From Blasia pusilla (Eukaryota; Marchantiophyta; Marchantiopsida; Blasiales), in assembly GCA_050084515.1 (NCBI GenBank), contig CM114273.1, forward strand, positions 8,804,001 to 8,868,000: a DNA stretch of 64,000 nucleotides, read 5' to 3'. Positions 23,100 to 35,534 of this stretch are shown piece by piece. The position numbers and the translations under genes are program-made. A model generated the notes under the pieces. That model was not told the DNA's origin and ran no database searches. It saw only the letters and a list, made by a program, of their open reading frames with translations. Every line of letters starts with the position of its first letter. Position 1 is the first letter of the stretch.

Positions 23100-24930
23100 A
23101 GACAAAGATGTGGACTGTTTTGTATAACAAGTTGAATACGTCTAGCAAAATCAAAAACTTGTTGTTTTACTTCATCCAGTTCATTTCTGAGACGTGCAAT
23201 CTTACTAATGTGCTCTGGTTGGCTTTGAGTGAAGAGAATAGAGCAGCATTAAGATCATTGACTTCTGAAGACAACTCAAGGAGCCTTTGCTTAATTGCTC
23301 TAACAGAACTAATATAGTCATCATCATATGAGTGGCTCATTTGTTGATCACTATGGATGTTCGAGTTGAAATCTTGGGCTGGATTGACATAGTTGACCTC
23401 TTCGTTGTTTGTACGTTGGGCTGCATGTGAGGATGAAGCAGCCTAATGTAGTGGTCCACGACGAACAGGGTGGCGTAGGCTATACCTGAATCTTGGAAAA
23501 TGGAAAAAAACAGAGTAATAGAATATTAGAATTGTGGCATAGTAATGTGATAAAGCTAATCATGAAGGATAAAATAGTAAAGAAAGATTGTAGTGGAGCT
23601 AAGAATAATTTTAGCACCTTCATGGAATGTGGCTCAAAATACATGAATTCATCAAAGGAGCATATCATGAACAATAGACAATTTGCTGATGTAGAGAAGA
23701 GAACAAGTGGAAATAACATTAAATGCAAACTAGATTTAGAAGTGTAAAAAGTGTGTTGCAAGAATTTGAAATATTCAGAAGATATGAGAGCTTTTTCAAA
23801 ATGATGTGCATATATTGAATATTTAAGAAAGTCTTCACAACCAGTTACAAAAGTTATGCACAATCAGAGATATAGTAGCCAAAAACTATGTTGATAGTTT
23901 TGTAAGAAATATGCAGAATGGTAACAAAACAGTAGTAAGTCGGAAAAATAGTGTATGTGTGGATTCTTCAAGGAAGGTTGGCTGAGATGTTGATATGTTA
24001 TCCGCAAAAAATAGTCATTATCAGTATTTTAAAGTGGAGAATGGAAGTGGCAATGGCAAAAAATGCACATTCAAACAATATTTAACTTACCTCATTTTTG
24101 TCGTGTTCTTCAAGGACACTTGCGTTTATTTGGTGATGTCACAAGCACGTTTGGGTCATAAGCCACATGTGCAGAGTTTGTGAAGGATGGGTTGTTGATT
24201 AGATTTGGAGTACTGGGTGGTAAGGTGGATGTTGATGGCTGGTCTGAAACAGCAACAAGAGTAGAAGAGACAAGAATGGCATCGTCAAACTCACGAAACA
24301 ACTGCATGTGTGGAGGGTTGTCCAAATCAATAGGTAGGGAACAAAGTCTAGTAGTTTTCCATCATCATGAGGAGTCTTCATGTGTTCTATTAGTTGAGTG
24401 GCTTTAAGAGAAGAGAGGGGTTGAAGCTGGGCCATCCTTGTGAATGCGGAAAAATTTGGAATCCCAGACCTGTCCCTCTTAAATGAAACTTTGTATTTGC
24501 CAAACAGTGACTCCATGCTCCTAGAAAGTTGGCATGACGCCTAGGTTGTCTAAATACTTCATTTGATTCTTGGTAGGTGATGTGTAACGTGCTCTAACAT
24601 CCTCTTGTTGGGTATTTACGTCGTTCAATATCATGCTGGCAAAATCGAGATAGTTTACTGGAACCTAAGAAATTAATGTTAGTGATGATGGTAAAGGAGA
24701 TAGTAGATGACTTAGGAAATAATGATGGAAAGAAACCAACCTCAGGCTGATCTCGGTATGGCTTCTGAATCGTATTTGAGTGACGATCTGCAACAAAGTT
24801 TGGTGGAGCTGGAACATTCTCATGTTGATTGTCTGGTTGTCCTATGTAAGGAACCTGTGAAGTAGGATGAGCTTGGCTCCCAAATCTTGAAACACGTCCA
24901 CGTGTGGAGCTGCCTCGTGATGCCATCTCT
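23100..24930 (-). pseudogene. Possible accessory or captured gene downstream of the Helitron helicase
   Basis: On the - strand a start at about 24923 opens a Ser/Arg/Gln-rich exon (MASRGSSTRGRVSRFG). It ends at a possible GT donor near 24742. A second exon after an AG near 24669 continues VPVNYLDFASMILNDV. Further pieces (24516-24110) need one frame change, and 23450-23110 gives a hydrophilic, heptad-like stretch (IKQRLLELSSEVNDLNAAL) with another frame change. I recognise no family. The orientation matches the Helitron, so it may be an element-encoded extra protein or a captured host gene. Confidence 0.4.
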
Positions 24931-24980
24931 CTTAAAATCACATGTAAATAAAGTTATTCCATAATGTTATGATTATGTTG

Positions 24981-26085
24981 TCAAAACACTCGAAAGTTTG
25001 TAGCATGTAGGTCCCCAAAGATTCTAAGTCGGTCTCTTGTCCTAACTCGAGAAAGCATAACATAAGCAAGGCCTATAACAAACATAGACTTGATGACTAT
25101 AAGACAAGGACCTGATATTGTTAAACACAGACTTTTCTGACATGTCATGGAGTAGCCTAGTATCAATGGAAATGCTCTTTTGATATTTATATTTGAAGTA
25201 AGCATAACAATACAATGTATTGTTAGTGAAAGGTACTATCTTCTAGCCAAGATGTCAATTCAGGTGTAATTGGAGCATCTGCTTTATCTTCTACCTTGAC
25301 AATTGATGCATCTCCAAACAAACGCCTTAAAGCAAGCACGTTGAATATTGCTACATCCTCACAATGGGTACATATTATTGTTGTGTCATGGTGAATGAAA
25401 TCTACAGCTTTATTTTTTGATATCAAATTGCTAGACAAACATTGGTCAAGTTGGAGCTGTGTAGGTATTGCATTCCTCATACAATTGAGGAATTGAAGGT
25501 AATGTGGATCAGCGGAGTGTCTAACAGGTGTTGATAATTGAAAAGTCATAAAATTTTCAAAGAATGTAGAGGATGTCAAGTGGCAGTTCCTACAATAATC
25601 ATTAGTTTTATGGTTGTAGAGTGGAGGTAACTGACACATGCCACCAACTAAGATTACTAATTTGTTACCAAATGGATTCATATAATTGTCATTAGAAACT
25701 TCCGTTAAGCGCATTGCTATTATCTGGAGGATCTTGGGTGTCATCATCAAAAACTTGTCTATAAAATTGACATGTGCAGATTTCAATCTCAAATAGCTAT
25801 CAGAAATAGGATGCTTTGATGGGAGATCTCCTCTTATAGGTATGGAAAAAGGTTAATGGACTGTGGTGGCTTCATTGTGAAGTCTAACAGCTGCAATGCC
25901 TGTAGTTGCTGTTAGCAATGGGTTCAATCCTGTCTTAGACCATACTTTGTGCATAAAGGTTATGAAATACGTTTTGCCACAACCAGGTGGACCTTTGAGG
26001 AGTACTAGACCTGATGTAAGGTTGGAGAGAGTATTGAAAAGATGAAATTGCTCTTGATTAAGAGTAGATAGGTCGTCTTCTGAAG
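24981..26085 (-). pseudogene. Helitron Pif1-type helicase domain
   Basis: Motifs in order: LNQEQ (Q-like motif), Walker A GPPGCGKT at 25993-25970, and TATTGIAAVRLH (motif Ia). The motif II region NFIDKFLMM has Lys where the DE pair needs Glu (25756-25754). The next motif reads VGGMCQLPP where families have G-D-x-x-QLPP. The C-terminal part has FPLILGYSMTCQKS and AYVMLSRVRTRDRL (motifs V and VI). An intact fold with two lost catalytic positions plus frame breaks points to a dead enzyme. Confidence 0.85.
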
Positions 26086-26400
26086 ATGTAATCTAAGATG
26101 GAATACATGAAACAGGAGTATGAATGATGATTGCAAAAGCATTTGACTGATTTCCATATCAAATTTAAGTTGTAGTATGTCAGAAACCTTGGCAAGAATT
26201 TTTGAAAGATGAACCTGTCCCCATAAATTTTTGATAGCATGGTTTTTAACTAGTTTAAAGACATCTTCAATGTTATTGACAATTTTTTAACGTATACATT
26301 CATGTAAGTAGGTCCAGGATTCTAAATGCAAAGATACAAGAGATGCCTCTGACCTTAATTAAATATTGTGGACCAAGGCTAAGTAGAAAAATTCGTTCCA

Positions 26401-27570
26401 CTAATGCAGAGGATGGAAGTCAGTAAATCGCACAACATGATTTGTGCTTGTTACAATATTTCCAAGATTGTCTAGGGCACAAAATTTATTCATGTTTATA
26501 GGATATACCTTGACTAATTCATATGTGGACCAGTATTTAATAAACGTAAGGCTTTCAAATTGCGGTGGCTTGCTGGAATAGATAACAATAGGATGAATAC
26601 AGGGAACATAAGCATTTATGTATAATGAGCTCCATCGGTGTGGGGGATTAGAGTCAACATAATGAACAGCTTGTGAACATAAAATAATAGGTATTTGCAT
26701 AGAGGTTAACGTAGCTTCTATAGAGGAGATAGATCTATTTAAAACCATACCTGAAATCAATTTTAACTTAATTTCATCTAAGCCTCCTAATCCTATGCAT
26801 CGAGCAATGTTAGTGTTAATGTCCAAGGATCCTGTTGGTTCAGACTTAAGGGCGTATTTTAGTAAATAAAAGGACCATTTTGTATTTGTGACTCTTTGTA
26901 TCTTCATATATGCCCCCCATAATAGTAGCAACAAAGGGTGACAAGGAATTACATTACGGTGTTCTAGAGATGGACGATAATAATTCCATCTCATTGTATT
27001 TGGGTCGATATATGGTTCAATTTTTTGGTTTGGAGGTGAGGGAAAACCTATGCGACAATAAGGTTTGTGATTTATTTTGCGTAGAATACATACTCCCTCT
27101 TTACACATGTGTAGTTGTTTATTTAAGACATATTGAGAAAGAAGGTCTTCTGAAGACCATGTTGAAGCATTTTCTACGTTAGATTTAGTATATTCCAAAG
27201 TGGATCGAATATAGGCGGTTATTTTTTACGTAACTTGCTGAATGTTTGAGGTATCAATCCACAGTATCATGTGCCAATGCAGGTTGAACCGACCCTGAAG
27301 TTCATACCGTAGTAAGTAATGAAGCACTCGTCCAAGTATTTTGGGGCCCCCAAATATGAAACTTGCTAGAAAAGATTGCAACCTTGTGTGAAAAAGCCGA
27401 GCGCACTCTACAGGAGCGTCTCGCCATGTAAATGATGAATTGAATTTCTTTAATAGAAATTCAATATCATCATACTTTGGTCATCTAGTGGCTGATACCT
27501 CATCAGATGTTAAAGTAAGGAAAAAAATGTGGCATGCCTCATTTGTGGACCATGGCTTTTAGGTCTTTCA
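26401..27570 (-). pseudogene. Helitron Rep (HUH endonuclease) domain
   Basis: The N-terminal part reads IFFLTLTSDE, then RLQSFLASFIFGGPKILG. The HUH motif LHWHMILW has its histidine codons at 27279-27271. A stop near 27220 separates this from a 265-residue open frame (27198-26401). That frame has the QLHMCKEGVC...CRIGFP zinc-like block and the paired catalytic tyrosines in YLLKYALKSEP (residues 111 and 115). These are hallmarks of Helitron Rep, which nicks and joins DNA ends. The domain would be usable if the single stop were absent; the helicase would still be defective. Confidence 0.88.
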
Positions 27571-28013
27571 AATGTCTGCGATGCCATGAAGGACTACTTG
27601 GAATATGAGGGCTAATTGAATATTTTGACAAGTGTATGTATAGATGTTATTCTGGTAGACCAAACTTGTCTTTTCTTTGTTTATCAAGCTCATGGTTTAG
27701 TATGAAGAATCTACTTGAAGTAGATAAGATTAAGCTTGCCTTAACTGATGCATTAACAAGCAGTAAGGTTTATACAAGGAGAAGATATTAAAAAATTGCC
27801 AGGAACAGTTACGATTGTACTATGAGAATGAAGATTCTCTTTTGTAATAACCGCAAAGATATGGAAACAAAAATGGAAATAAACATGTCTCTATAGGAAG
27901 GTTTGGGTCTAAAGAGGTACCTGTACTATCTGTTAGAGACTCTCACGTGTTGTTGTATTCTCACGCAAATAAAGACTCACACTATAAAAAAATGTATGTT
28001 GAACTTCTTTTTT

Positions 28014-28640
28014 TCATAGGCAAAGAATAGGTGACATCTTGTAAAATGTTGAGTTATGGATGGTAAGGATCATGGTGCATATACGTGAGTCAACAATTGA
28101 TAGAAGTTGGAGCTCAAGGGGATTCACACTAAGAATGTGCCTGATGTAGGCACGTGTCATATAAACATGAAGATGAGTCTGTGGCTTCCTGGAGGTACAT
28201 CGTTCACAAACATGAAAGTGTCCTACACGTGGTATAATATAATCTCTCAAAAATCCATTGCACAGTGCATTTGGTGGATATCCAGCAGATTGGGCGACTG
28301 ACATTTTAGTTCGAGTATTGCCATACAAAATTTGTCCACAGTACCCACATCACTACATCATCTTGAAAGTCTTAGAACATTCTTGTTTCCATTTGATTAG
28401 GTGTTAGCTGAAGCTGACCAAGCATAGCAATATTGCGCACATGCAAGTTTCCTTTTCAATGAAAGCTTTGCCCATATACGGAGTATGTGATATTTTAGCC
28501 TTTCCTTATTGAAGGCAAAGGGCTTCCTAAATATCTTGGAAAGAGTCCTTAAGTATGTCTGTTGATAAGCAACAGAGTTTGATCTTAGTAATTGATGTGA
28601 GTGATTATTCTGAGAGGTTGTCATGTGGGCTAACTTCAAT
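28014..28640 (-). pseudogene. Helitron N-terminal region (DUF6570-like)
   Basis: A 104-residue open frame (28328-28014) contains VCERC and IRHILSVNPLELQLLSIVDSR. This resembles the zinc-bearing region that precedes Rep in Helitron proteins. A second fragment (28639-28397) may continue it upstream. The stretch 28014-27570 is too broken to assign. Confidence 0.55.
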
Positions 28641-29756
28641 ATGATGTACTTAGTTTTTGCTTCGTTTTATCTCGAAGATTCGAGGAGCGGGAATAAGAGG
28701 TGGAGCACGTCGCAAGGAGCAGGAAGGAAGCAGTGACATTCTTGACAAGGTTGGTGTGTGTACGGGAAACAGAAGTAGAAAGAGGGTGGGATAGGAACAA
28801 AAGTTCTTGAGGAAATACCAGGACACGATGATGTAGTCACCGGTCGTAGCTGGATCCCCCACTCTTCCGACTAGCGATCGCCAAGAATTGATGATGATAG
28901 CAACAACACATGCAATGGGAGTGTTACACTGGCTATGAAAAGTATCAGAACTGAGGTGTATATTGGATTGCAGCTACATTTGAGTGCTTGTAAGAAATAA
29001 ACAGGTTCTACTAAAATGAGTATTTTATAAGTGGTGTGGAAGGCGACTTTCAAGAAGTGAATGGTAAAGTAAATTCAAGAATCTCCACTACACGGCTGAA
29101 TGACAAAAAATAGCTCTAAAGGGAACTTTTGTGTTTCATTACAGGCGTGTGCAAGAGCGCATTTGAAACATATGTGAAAAGAAATGGGGTTGGTATGGAA
29201 CTCAACTGATGGCCGTGTAGTGAGCAATGTACTTGAAGCTTTCTGTTGTTGAGTAGAAATTACTCTTTTTCAACTGCAAAATCCAGAGTAAGAAATACCA
29301 ACTCAAAAAACAACAAATTGTTGAAGACAAGGAACCGGGGTAAGGAGATAGATGTAATGTAGATGCGAGTTCCCATGTTGTAATGAAATGCAGGTGTGGA
29401 GACCGTGAAAGTGACAGAAATACAGTACTATTGTTGGATCAAAAACCAGCTCTAAAATAGATCAGACCCAACCGTTCAGCATCCCACTGGCTTTAGTACA
29501 ACAACTGAGATGGTTCTTGCCTTAGCAAAGAATGGAAAAGGGAAAGGTGTTGTGGCAGCGTATTCTAATAGGAAGACAGGCATACAGACGGCTTGCTCAA
29601 CATAACACGTTTTTACTTAGTGAACTACAATCAATTTGTGGTTTGTTAGGTTGAGATTTCGGAGGCCATGTTAGCCACGCTGCATCAAATACAACCACCA
29701 TATCCTCGTGGATTTATGGTTAAAAATGAAGGTGGTGATGGGGATGCTGGCAAAAG

Positions 29757-29810
<54 letters not shown>

Positions 29811-32560
29811 CAGGTGAAGAAAAGATTGTATGTTTAGTTACTTATTGTCATAGCCTTACGACCGCAGATCCCGTCTTCCCGCGCCCTATTTGGAGTATGT
29901 TGGGGGCTAGAAAACGAGAGATACACAGACATTTAGGCGATGAATCTGAGAAATTGGATAGAAGAAGAGAATTGGAAGTGCAGAGAACAGAGGCTTATGG
30001 CTTGTGATATGAAATAAACTGAGGGTGGGTGTTTCCGTTCAAGAACATGGCTGACTACAGTTGGAGTGTCGTGTCTATCTCAGTTTGTCCATGGTGTTGC
30101 AGCTCCCGATTAGAGCAAGTGCAATGAACTGGAGCTCCTCAGTGAAGCCCCCAGAGAGCAATGCCATCTTTTAAGCTTTGAATCAGGAAGGGCTAGAGAC
30201 CTTTCCACTAGATGGAAATAGGCCAGACGCTTTTCCATCTATTCGGGTGCCGAAGAAAGGAGAACACAATCGGTGAATGAGCAGAGCGAGAGGAAGGGTA
30301 ACTATTGGGAGTCTAGGAGGCTAAAAGTTCCTTTTGCGGGTCAATTGAACGTAGATAAGACAAGGCAATTTCATAATAAGGCTTCCCCAATGCAAGTGAG
30401 CATCAAACAGAGTGTCGACCAAGGAGACATGACCCGATTACAGATGAAAGAAATGAAAAAAAGCACGAACAAAAGAACAAATAAGAGCTATTGTGGATTT
30501 CTGACCTCAATGATGAAGAGTGCTCAAAATTTTAGAAAGCCCGAAGAAGGTCTAGAGACAGCCACAAGTGAAACCCAAGGCAGCCGAACGCAAGTGAAAT
30601 GTGGGGAGCAGACAGTCCAGAGAGACAAAAGACCTGATGAAGATTAGAGTTACCAAGCGGCGAACAAGCTTCAACAAAGCCACGACCTAGACCTGGATGA
30701 GAAAGGCCTTCGAGCAAGATTGGAATACCGAAAGTTGTGAGCAAGATTGCACGTGAGCCTGGTCGGGGGTAAGCAGCCACGGGGGAATGTTGTAGAGCAT
30801 AAAAAAGGTGGTGAGCAAGACCACGGAGGACCGTGAGCCAGATCCTAGGCACGCAACCATGAGGAAATCTTGTAGAGAGCAGTGCTAGGACGAGTAGAAA
30901 ACTGTAATCGGGCACGAAGACCATGCAATGAGGATGAGAAAAAAGAAGTGCACTTTGAATGGAGACGGAAAAGAAACATTTTCTCTGTTCGATCCCCATC
31001 AGTGGAGGAGATTTTGACCAACATTTACATCATAGGAGTCATGCATTCATGAAGAATCCGATGGAGAATCCTAGCAACAGGCTTGAATAATAACACACGC
31101 GAGAACACAAGGTGGGGGAAAAAACGACGGTTGTCTCCACACAGAGATTGTAATGCATGCACAAATTCACGCTATTACCTACGAACCCACTGTAGGGAAT
31201 GACTATCTTGTTGATGCCATGTTTGCAAGGAGTCTAGGTGGAGGGGCTCCTTAGCCAGATAGAAGTATATTGATGTGGCGCAGTCCCTATACAGGATTTC
31301 AGTTAAAGCCTACTTGTAGAGGTTGTAATTAGGAGGTTGTAGATTGGATCCGCGCCTTTTAAGTCTATGCAATTTTTTGCCCGTGCGATGGACTGGGTGC
31401 CTCACACGGGAAAAAAATTGGAATGACTGGAATGAAAAAAAGGAGGATGATAATGTGAAATTAGAAGACATTCGATGAATAAAATTAAATTTTCTTTAAA
31501 CTGACAAAAAATAAGAAAGATTTATTTTTTATAATACGTCTTACTTGGCTCAAGCAAATTTTTCCTATAATTTCTTTTATTAATTTTTTTAAAATAATTT
31601 ATCCCTTTCTAATCCTTGTATTTGAATAAATGAAAGAAAGTCACTTATTTTGATGATTTTTTTTCCAAAAGAAGGATTAAATTCCCCCAATCTAACTTAA
31701 AAGTTAAGAATAATACAGAAATAAGATGTCTTCCTTTATTTTGAAAAATACTTCTTGTCCCATTAGTGTCCTATCATCCTTTTCATTGTTTTCCCAAAAG
31801 AAATTTTAATTTCCCCTCAAAACTAAACTTTAGATTTCGTTTGCATGAACCTTGAAAAACTAATTTTAGATTTTCAAATGAGAAAAGATTAAAAAAATGA
31901 AAGAGACTCTAGAAGATTTCATCAGGGAAGATGTTTGAATTTGGGTTAATTTTAAATAATTATTTATTTTGAAAACCTTACCCATCTTTGTTTTCTGCTC
32001 GGTATAGGGCAAAATTAAAAACTTGGTGAATCCATGGACAATTTTGATAGGGGTCTTCAAATTTTCTCAATAAGTAAAAAAATTCACTCATTTTGATCCA
32101 CCGGTTATCTCAAAATATTCATAAAAAATCCCTCACAACTTTTAATAATTATTTTAAAACCACTTTTCTATTCAAATCTTAGCTTAGTATAGGGAAAATT
32201 AAACAATAATTGAATATCTTACAGGCTTCACACGTGGCGTTCACATGGAGCTTCTTAGCGAGAGCTAATGCCCTTGATAGTATGATTTATATTATTATTG
32301 ATGAGAATGCATTCTTATTTACAAACATCTTTATACTTGGAAATTGCGCCACAAGAAAGTATTTTTTATATTATGGACAACAAGAAAAAAAAGTATTTTG
32401 TGTGTGACATAGTAGATCTCTTCATTCTTATGCATGGCACGGACTATACACTAGTCCGATGTATTCGGGGTCTCGTTTGGATTCTATCTGATGTCCCATT
32501 TTCCTTCTATGCCAATTTCCGTTGAATTTTTGAAACAAAGAGATATCTTAGTGTTCATAT
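28641..32560. other. No recognisable gene apart from a (GA)n tract
   Basis: Only short, unrelated open frames. It includes a GA microsatellite and AT-rich sequence from 31440 on. A 'tgcccgtgcgatgg' text near 31378 resembles the 171-bp repeats further right and may be an end of the same unknown repeat. Confidence 0.5.
29761..29808. repeat. (GA)n microsatellite
   Basis: A pure GA dinucleotide run of 48 bp. Confidence 0.98.
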
Positions 32561-32649
32561 GGGTTTAGGATGTAGATTAGCCCTAATTGAGATCTCTACA
32601 CACAAATGTGTCTCAACTAGCCCTAATTGAGGCGCATGTGTATTTGTAG

Positions 32650-32990
32650 CATTGCAAACGTGTCGCAAAATATATGAGTACTAAAGACTAGTAAGGTGCC
32701 CATGCGATGCAGGGGAAATTAAAAAACTGTTTGAAAAGCTTTTGTTAGTGTATAATCCGCGAAAGAAAGGGATTAATGATGCTACACAAAAATTCAAACT
32801 TTTTTCTTGCTGCCTAGTTGCATTGCAAACGTGTCGCGAAAGATAGGAGTACTAATGACTAGTAAGGTGCCCATGCGATGGAGGGGAAATTAAAAAAGTG
32901 TTTGAAAAGCTTTTGTTAGTGTATAATCCGCGAAAGAAAGGGATTAATGATGGTACACACAGATTCAAAGTTTTTTCTTGCTGCCTAGTT
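32650..32990. repeat. Tandem duplication, two units of about 171 bp
   Basis: Units 32650-32820 and 32821-32990 both start CATTGCAAACGTGTCGC and end TTGCTGCCTAGTT, with a few differences. Each has 'ctagtaaggtgcccatgcgatg', a text type common at the ends of plant repeats. Confidence 0.92.
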
Positions 32991-33683
32991 ATCACATGTC
33001 AAACAGATAGGTGTTTGCAAATCAAGAAGGCACTCTCCCATAATAATATAGATTATTGACGATGGATTAGCGTTTAGGGTGACACTTATGAATTATGAAG
33101 CCTCCGTGCACGTAATCTCTGATCTCACCCCGGCCCCTGAAAGTGGAGCTTCTTTCTATTCAGTTTCTATTGTGATTCGAATTGTTGTGCAAGGTATGTA
33201 TTCGATCGATTTTTATTTTATTGGTAGCCTACATTCCAATGGTTAAATGTAGAAGGAAATATAAGTAATCGATTCCTCAATCATAAATACCAACTCTTCT
33301 CCAAATGATCAAGTTTTAATATGATAGTATGTACTTATTGCTTGTAGACCTCAGTTCATGTATTTCAAATTTGCTCAAACAATGATCGAAGAACAACTAT
33401 AAATGATTGTTGGTGCCCGTAGTCGGGATTTCATTGATTTGTGAATGAAACTAAATAATCCATATGCTTATGTTATGAGTAATTCTCTAAATTTGTTCTT
33501 CTAACACATACCTCATTGTATTCTCCGATCCGTCTTCATGGTGAAATACACAACATACTCTGGTGCATTAGCATGAGATGCTATCTAGGGCTCGTTGTTT
33601 GGTCCTTTTTTCAGTGAACACCTGGTTTGGGTGGTCATAAAAAAGAGGCATGATTCATGTTGAAAGGGTAGATAACTTTATCC

Positions 33684-33834
33684 ATGGCGATGAACATAGA
33701 TCGCATTTCCAAATTTCTTTTCGAGAAAGTAAGACAGGTAAATCTAGAAAACATAATGTCACCATTCGACAATAGTGCGCATATGGGCCGTATGATTATA
33801 GGAAGTCGGTTTGGACCTCTTTGCCCGACGAGGT
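33684..33834 (+). pseudogene. Host gene fragment interrupted by copy B
   Basis: An open frame from an ATG at 33684 runs into the AGGT target duplication of copy B (33831-33834). After the second AGGT (42803-42806) the same frame stays open for about 40 codons, to a TAG near 42919. B therefore appears to have entered a coding sequence. I recognise no family. Confidence 0.45.
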
Positions 33835-34347
33835 TGTCACGACTATTAGGAAAGATCGGTGGGATCAAGTAGAGCTCCTTCGTGAGTAGTAGAGGACAGG
33901 CCGAGGAGGTCGAGGATGACGTGCTGATGCCCCGCAAAACCTGAGAGAGCAGGTTTCTCCTTTGTTTCGGCTCATTTGGAGCCGTATTGAGGAACTTACT
34001 ATTTTAGGCAAGTACCATTTGAGTATATGATCTACTTTCTATTCATGGTAAGTGACCCTTGACCTCCTACATTAGGTCAAGAGCCAAGGAGGTGACTTGG
34101 GAGAATAGGTTACCATGGAGAGAGCTTGGGAGAGGGGAGGGGTAAACCTAAAGGAGAGAGAGCTTGAGAGCTCATTCTCTCTTTGTTGAACCTCTTGGCA
34201 TAAGGCGGAGGAAATACGGTCCCTTGCCTTGTGAGTGTAACCCAAGCCTCTCATTAGGAGAGTGGGTTTGGTTTGACATAAGAGAGAGTGCACACCTTTG
34301 AGAGCTATGGTGTGAGATGGTGTAGAGAGAGATTGGATCTTACTTTA
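33835..34347 (+). repeat. Terminal repeat S1 of copy B (513 bp)
   Basis: Matches S1 and S2 of copy A in inverse window orientation. It continues into the leader (CAAAGAGAGAATGAC), as S1 of copy A does. Confidence 0.88.
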
Positions 34348-35100
34348 CAAAGAGAGAATGACAGAGTGAGAGAGCTTCATGGGGGAGTTCGCTTATCACT
34401 TGCTGTTTTTGCAGGTTGGGGATTGTGTTCCCCGTTCAGCGGCTCATGGGAGTGCTCACCGGACCAAGGGTTGCTTTGATTGTTCTTTGCATCTGCCAAT
34501 TTTTCGTGTGCAAGAGTGGCGCGCGGAAGCGCTCCCCAAATTTTGATAGGGATTGATTATGGGGGCGGGTTGCCCCATGCCGCTGCTCTTGGGAGCACCA
34601 TGTAACTTGCTGATTTGTATTTTTATAGGTTTTACATTTTTGTTGGGAGAAATCAGCGCGGAAGCGCTGCCAAATTTTGTGTAGGAGACATTGGGCTTTA
34701 CGACAGTCCCCGTCAGTTTATACTGGAATGTTCAATTCTAAATATTTTTTTCACGCTATCATAGATCATGAAGCTATACACGCTGTGCAACAAACAATGC
34801 GCAATTTGGAGTTGCGAACAAAAAGTTATGGTCAATCTTGCAAAACTGCCATTGCTAGACGATTTTTAGGGTTAAATTGTTCAAACCCTAAACCAGCCGC
34901 CACTAGCGTGGCGGCTGTCGCCGTTATAGTCACCGTCAATGGTCTGCCGTTGACGGTCAACCATCACCATTATCGTCATCGATCAACCATCATCATCGAC
35001 GATCAACCGTCACCGTCAACGGTCCATTGTCCGTTGTCCACTCTTTGGTTGTCATTGCCGCCATAACGGAGTGGAGGGTCTTCCACCACGTTCGTTAATT
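34348..35100 (+). other. Structured leader of copy B with hairpins and minisatellite
   Basis: GCGC-GGAA-GCGC at 34521-34532 and AGCGC-GGAA-GCGCT at 34655-34668 match the positions of two hairpins in copy A, with different GNRA loops. A 'gctcttgggagcacc' hairpin lies near 34585. Imperfect 'gacggtcaaccatcac'-like repeats fill 34935-35040. No coding region is evident. Confidence 0.6.
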
Positions 35101-35534
35101 CTCTGACTTGCGTCGCCACCACGTACTTTGTTTGTGCCGCCACCATCATCGCAATTTTGTCATCAACCAATGATGGCAGATGACCTCCGGTTATGGTGTT
35201 TGAGTTTTGATTTCATGGTGCTATGTTGTGATTGGTAGCCGCTCGACGACGATCGAGTACCGTGCCATGATGCATGTAGCCGCGTCGTGCCGCTTGTGGC
35301 CGCACCGCACCATTTCGATCGCAGAGCCGCTCCGTCATTGTGGATCAGAGTGTGGGTTTATTGTTGATTGAGGAGGGTATACCGCCGAGTGCCGCATCCC
35401 ACCATCGAGGGTCGTGCTCTCCATTGGGGAGGGAGAGTATAGATGGAGTGCTGCATATTTGGGATGAGTGATTGAGGGATTACTCACGAGGTTGAGAGTG
35501 ATCGAGTGAGAGGGGCACGAGGGTCATCACAGCG

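Larger units (their letters stand above)
22900..28640 (-). mobile_element. Decayed autonomous Helitron
   Basis: On the - strand a DUF6570-like N-terminal region, an HUH Rep nuclease and a Pif1-type helicase follow each other, the standard Helitron order. Downstream (lower coordinates) is extra spliced-looking coding sequence. Rolling-circle transposition starts with Rep cleavage, and the helicase unwinds the strand. Stops and changed helicase motifs show the copy is inactive. The terminal TC, hairpin and CTRR were not located, so both limits are approximate. Confidence 0.8.

Noticed and set aside
29761-29808. Open frame running through the (GA)n tract (repeated Arg-Glu)
   Set aside because: A dinucleotide repeat read in frame, with no conserved flanks.
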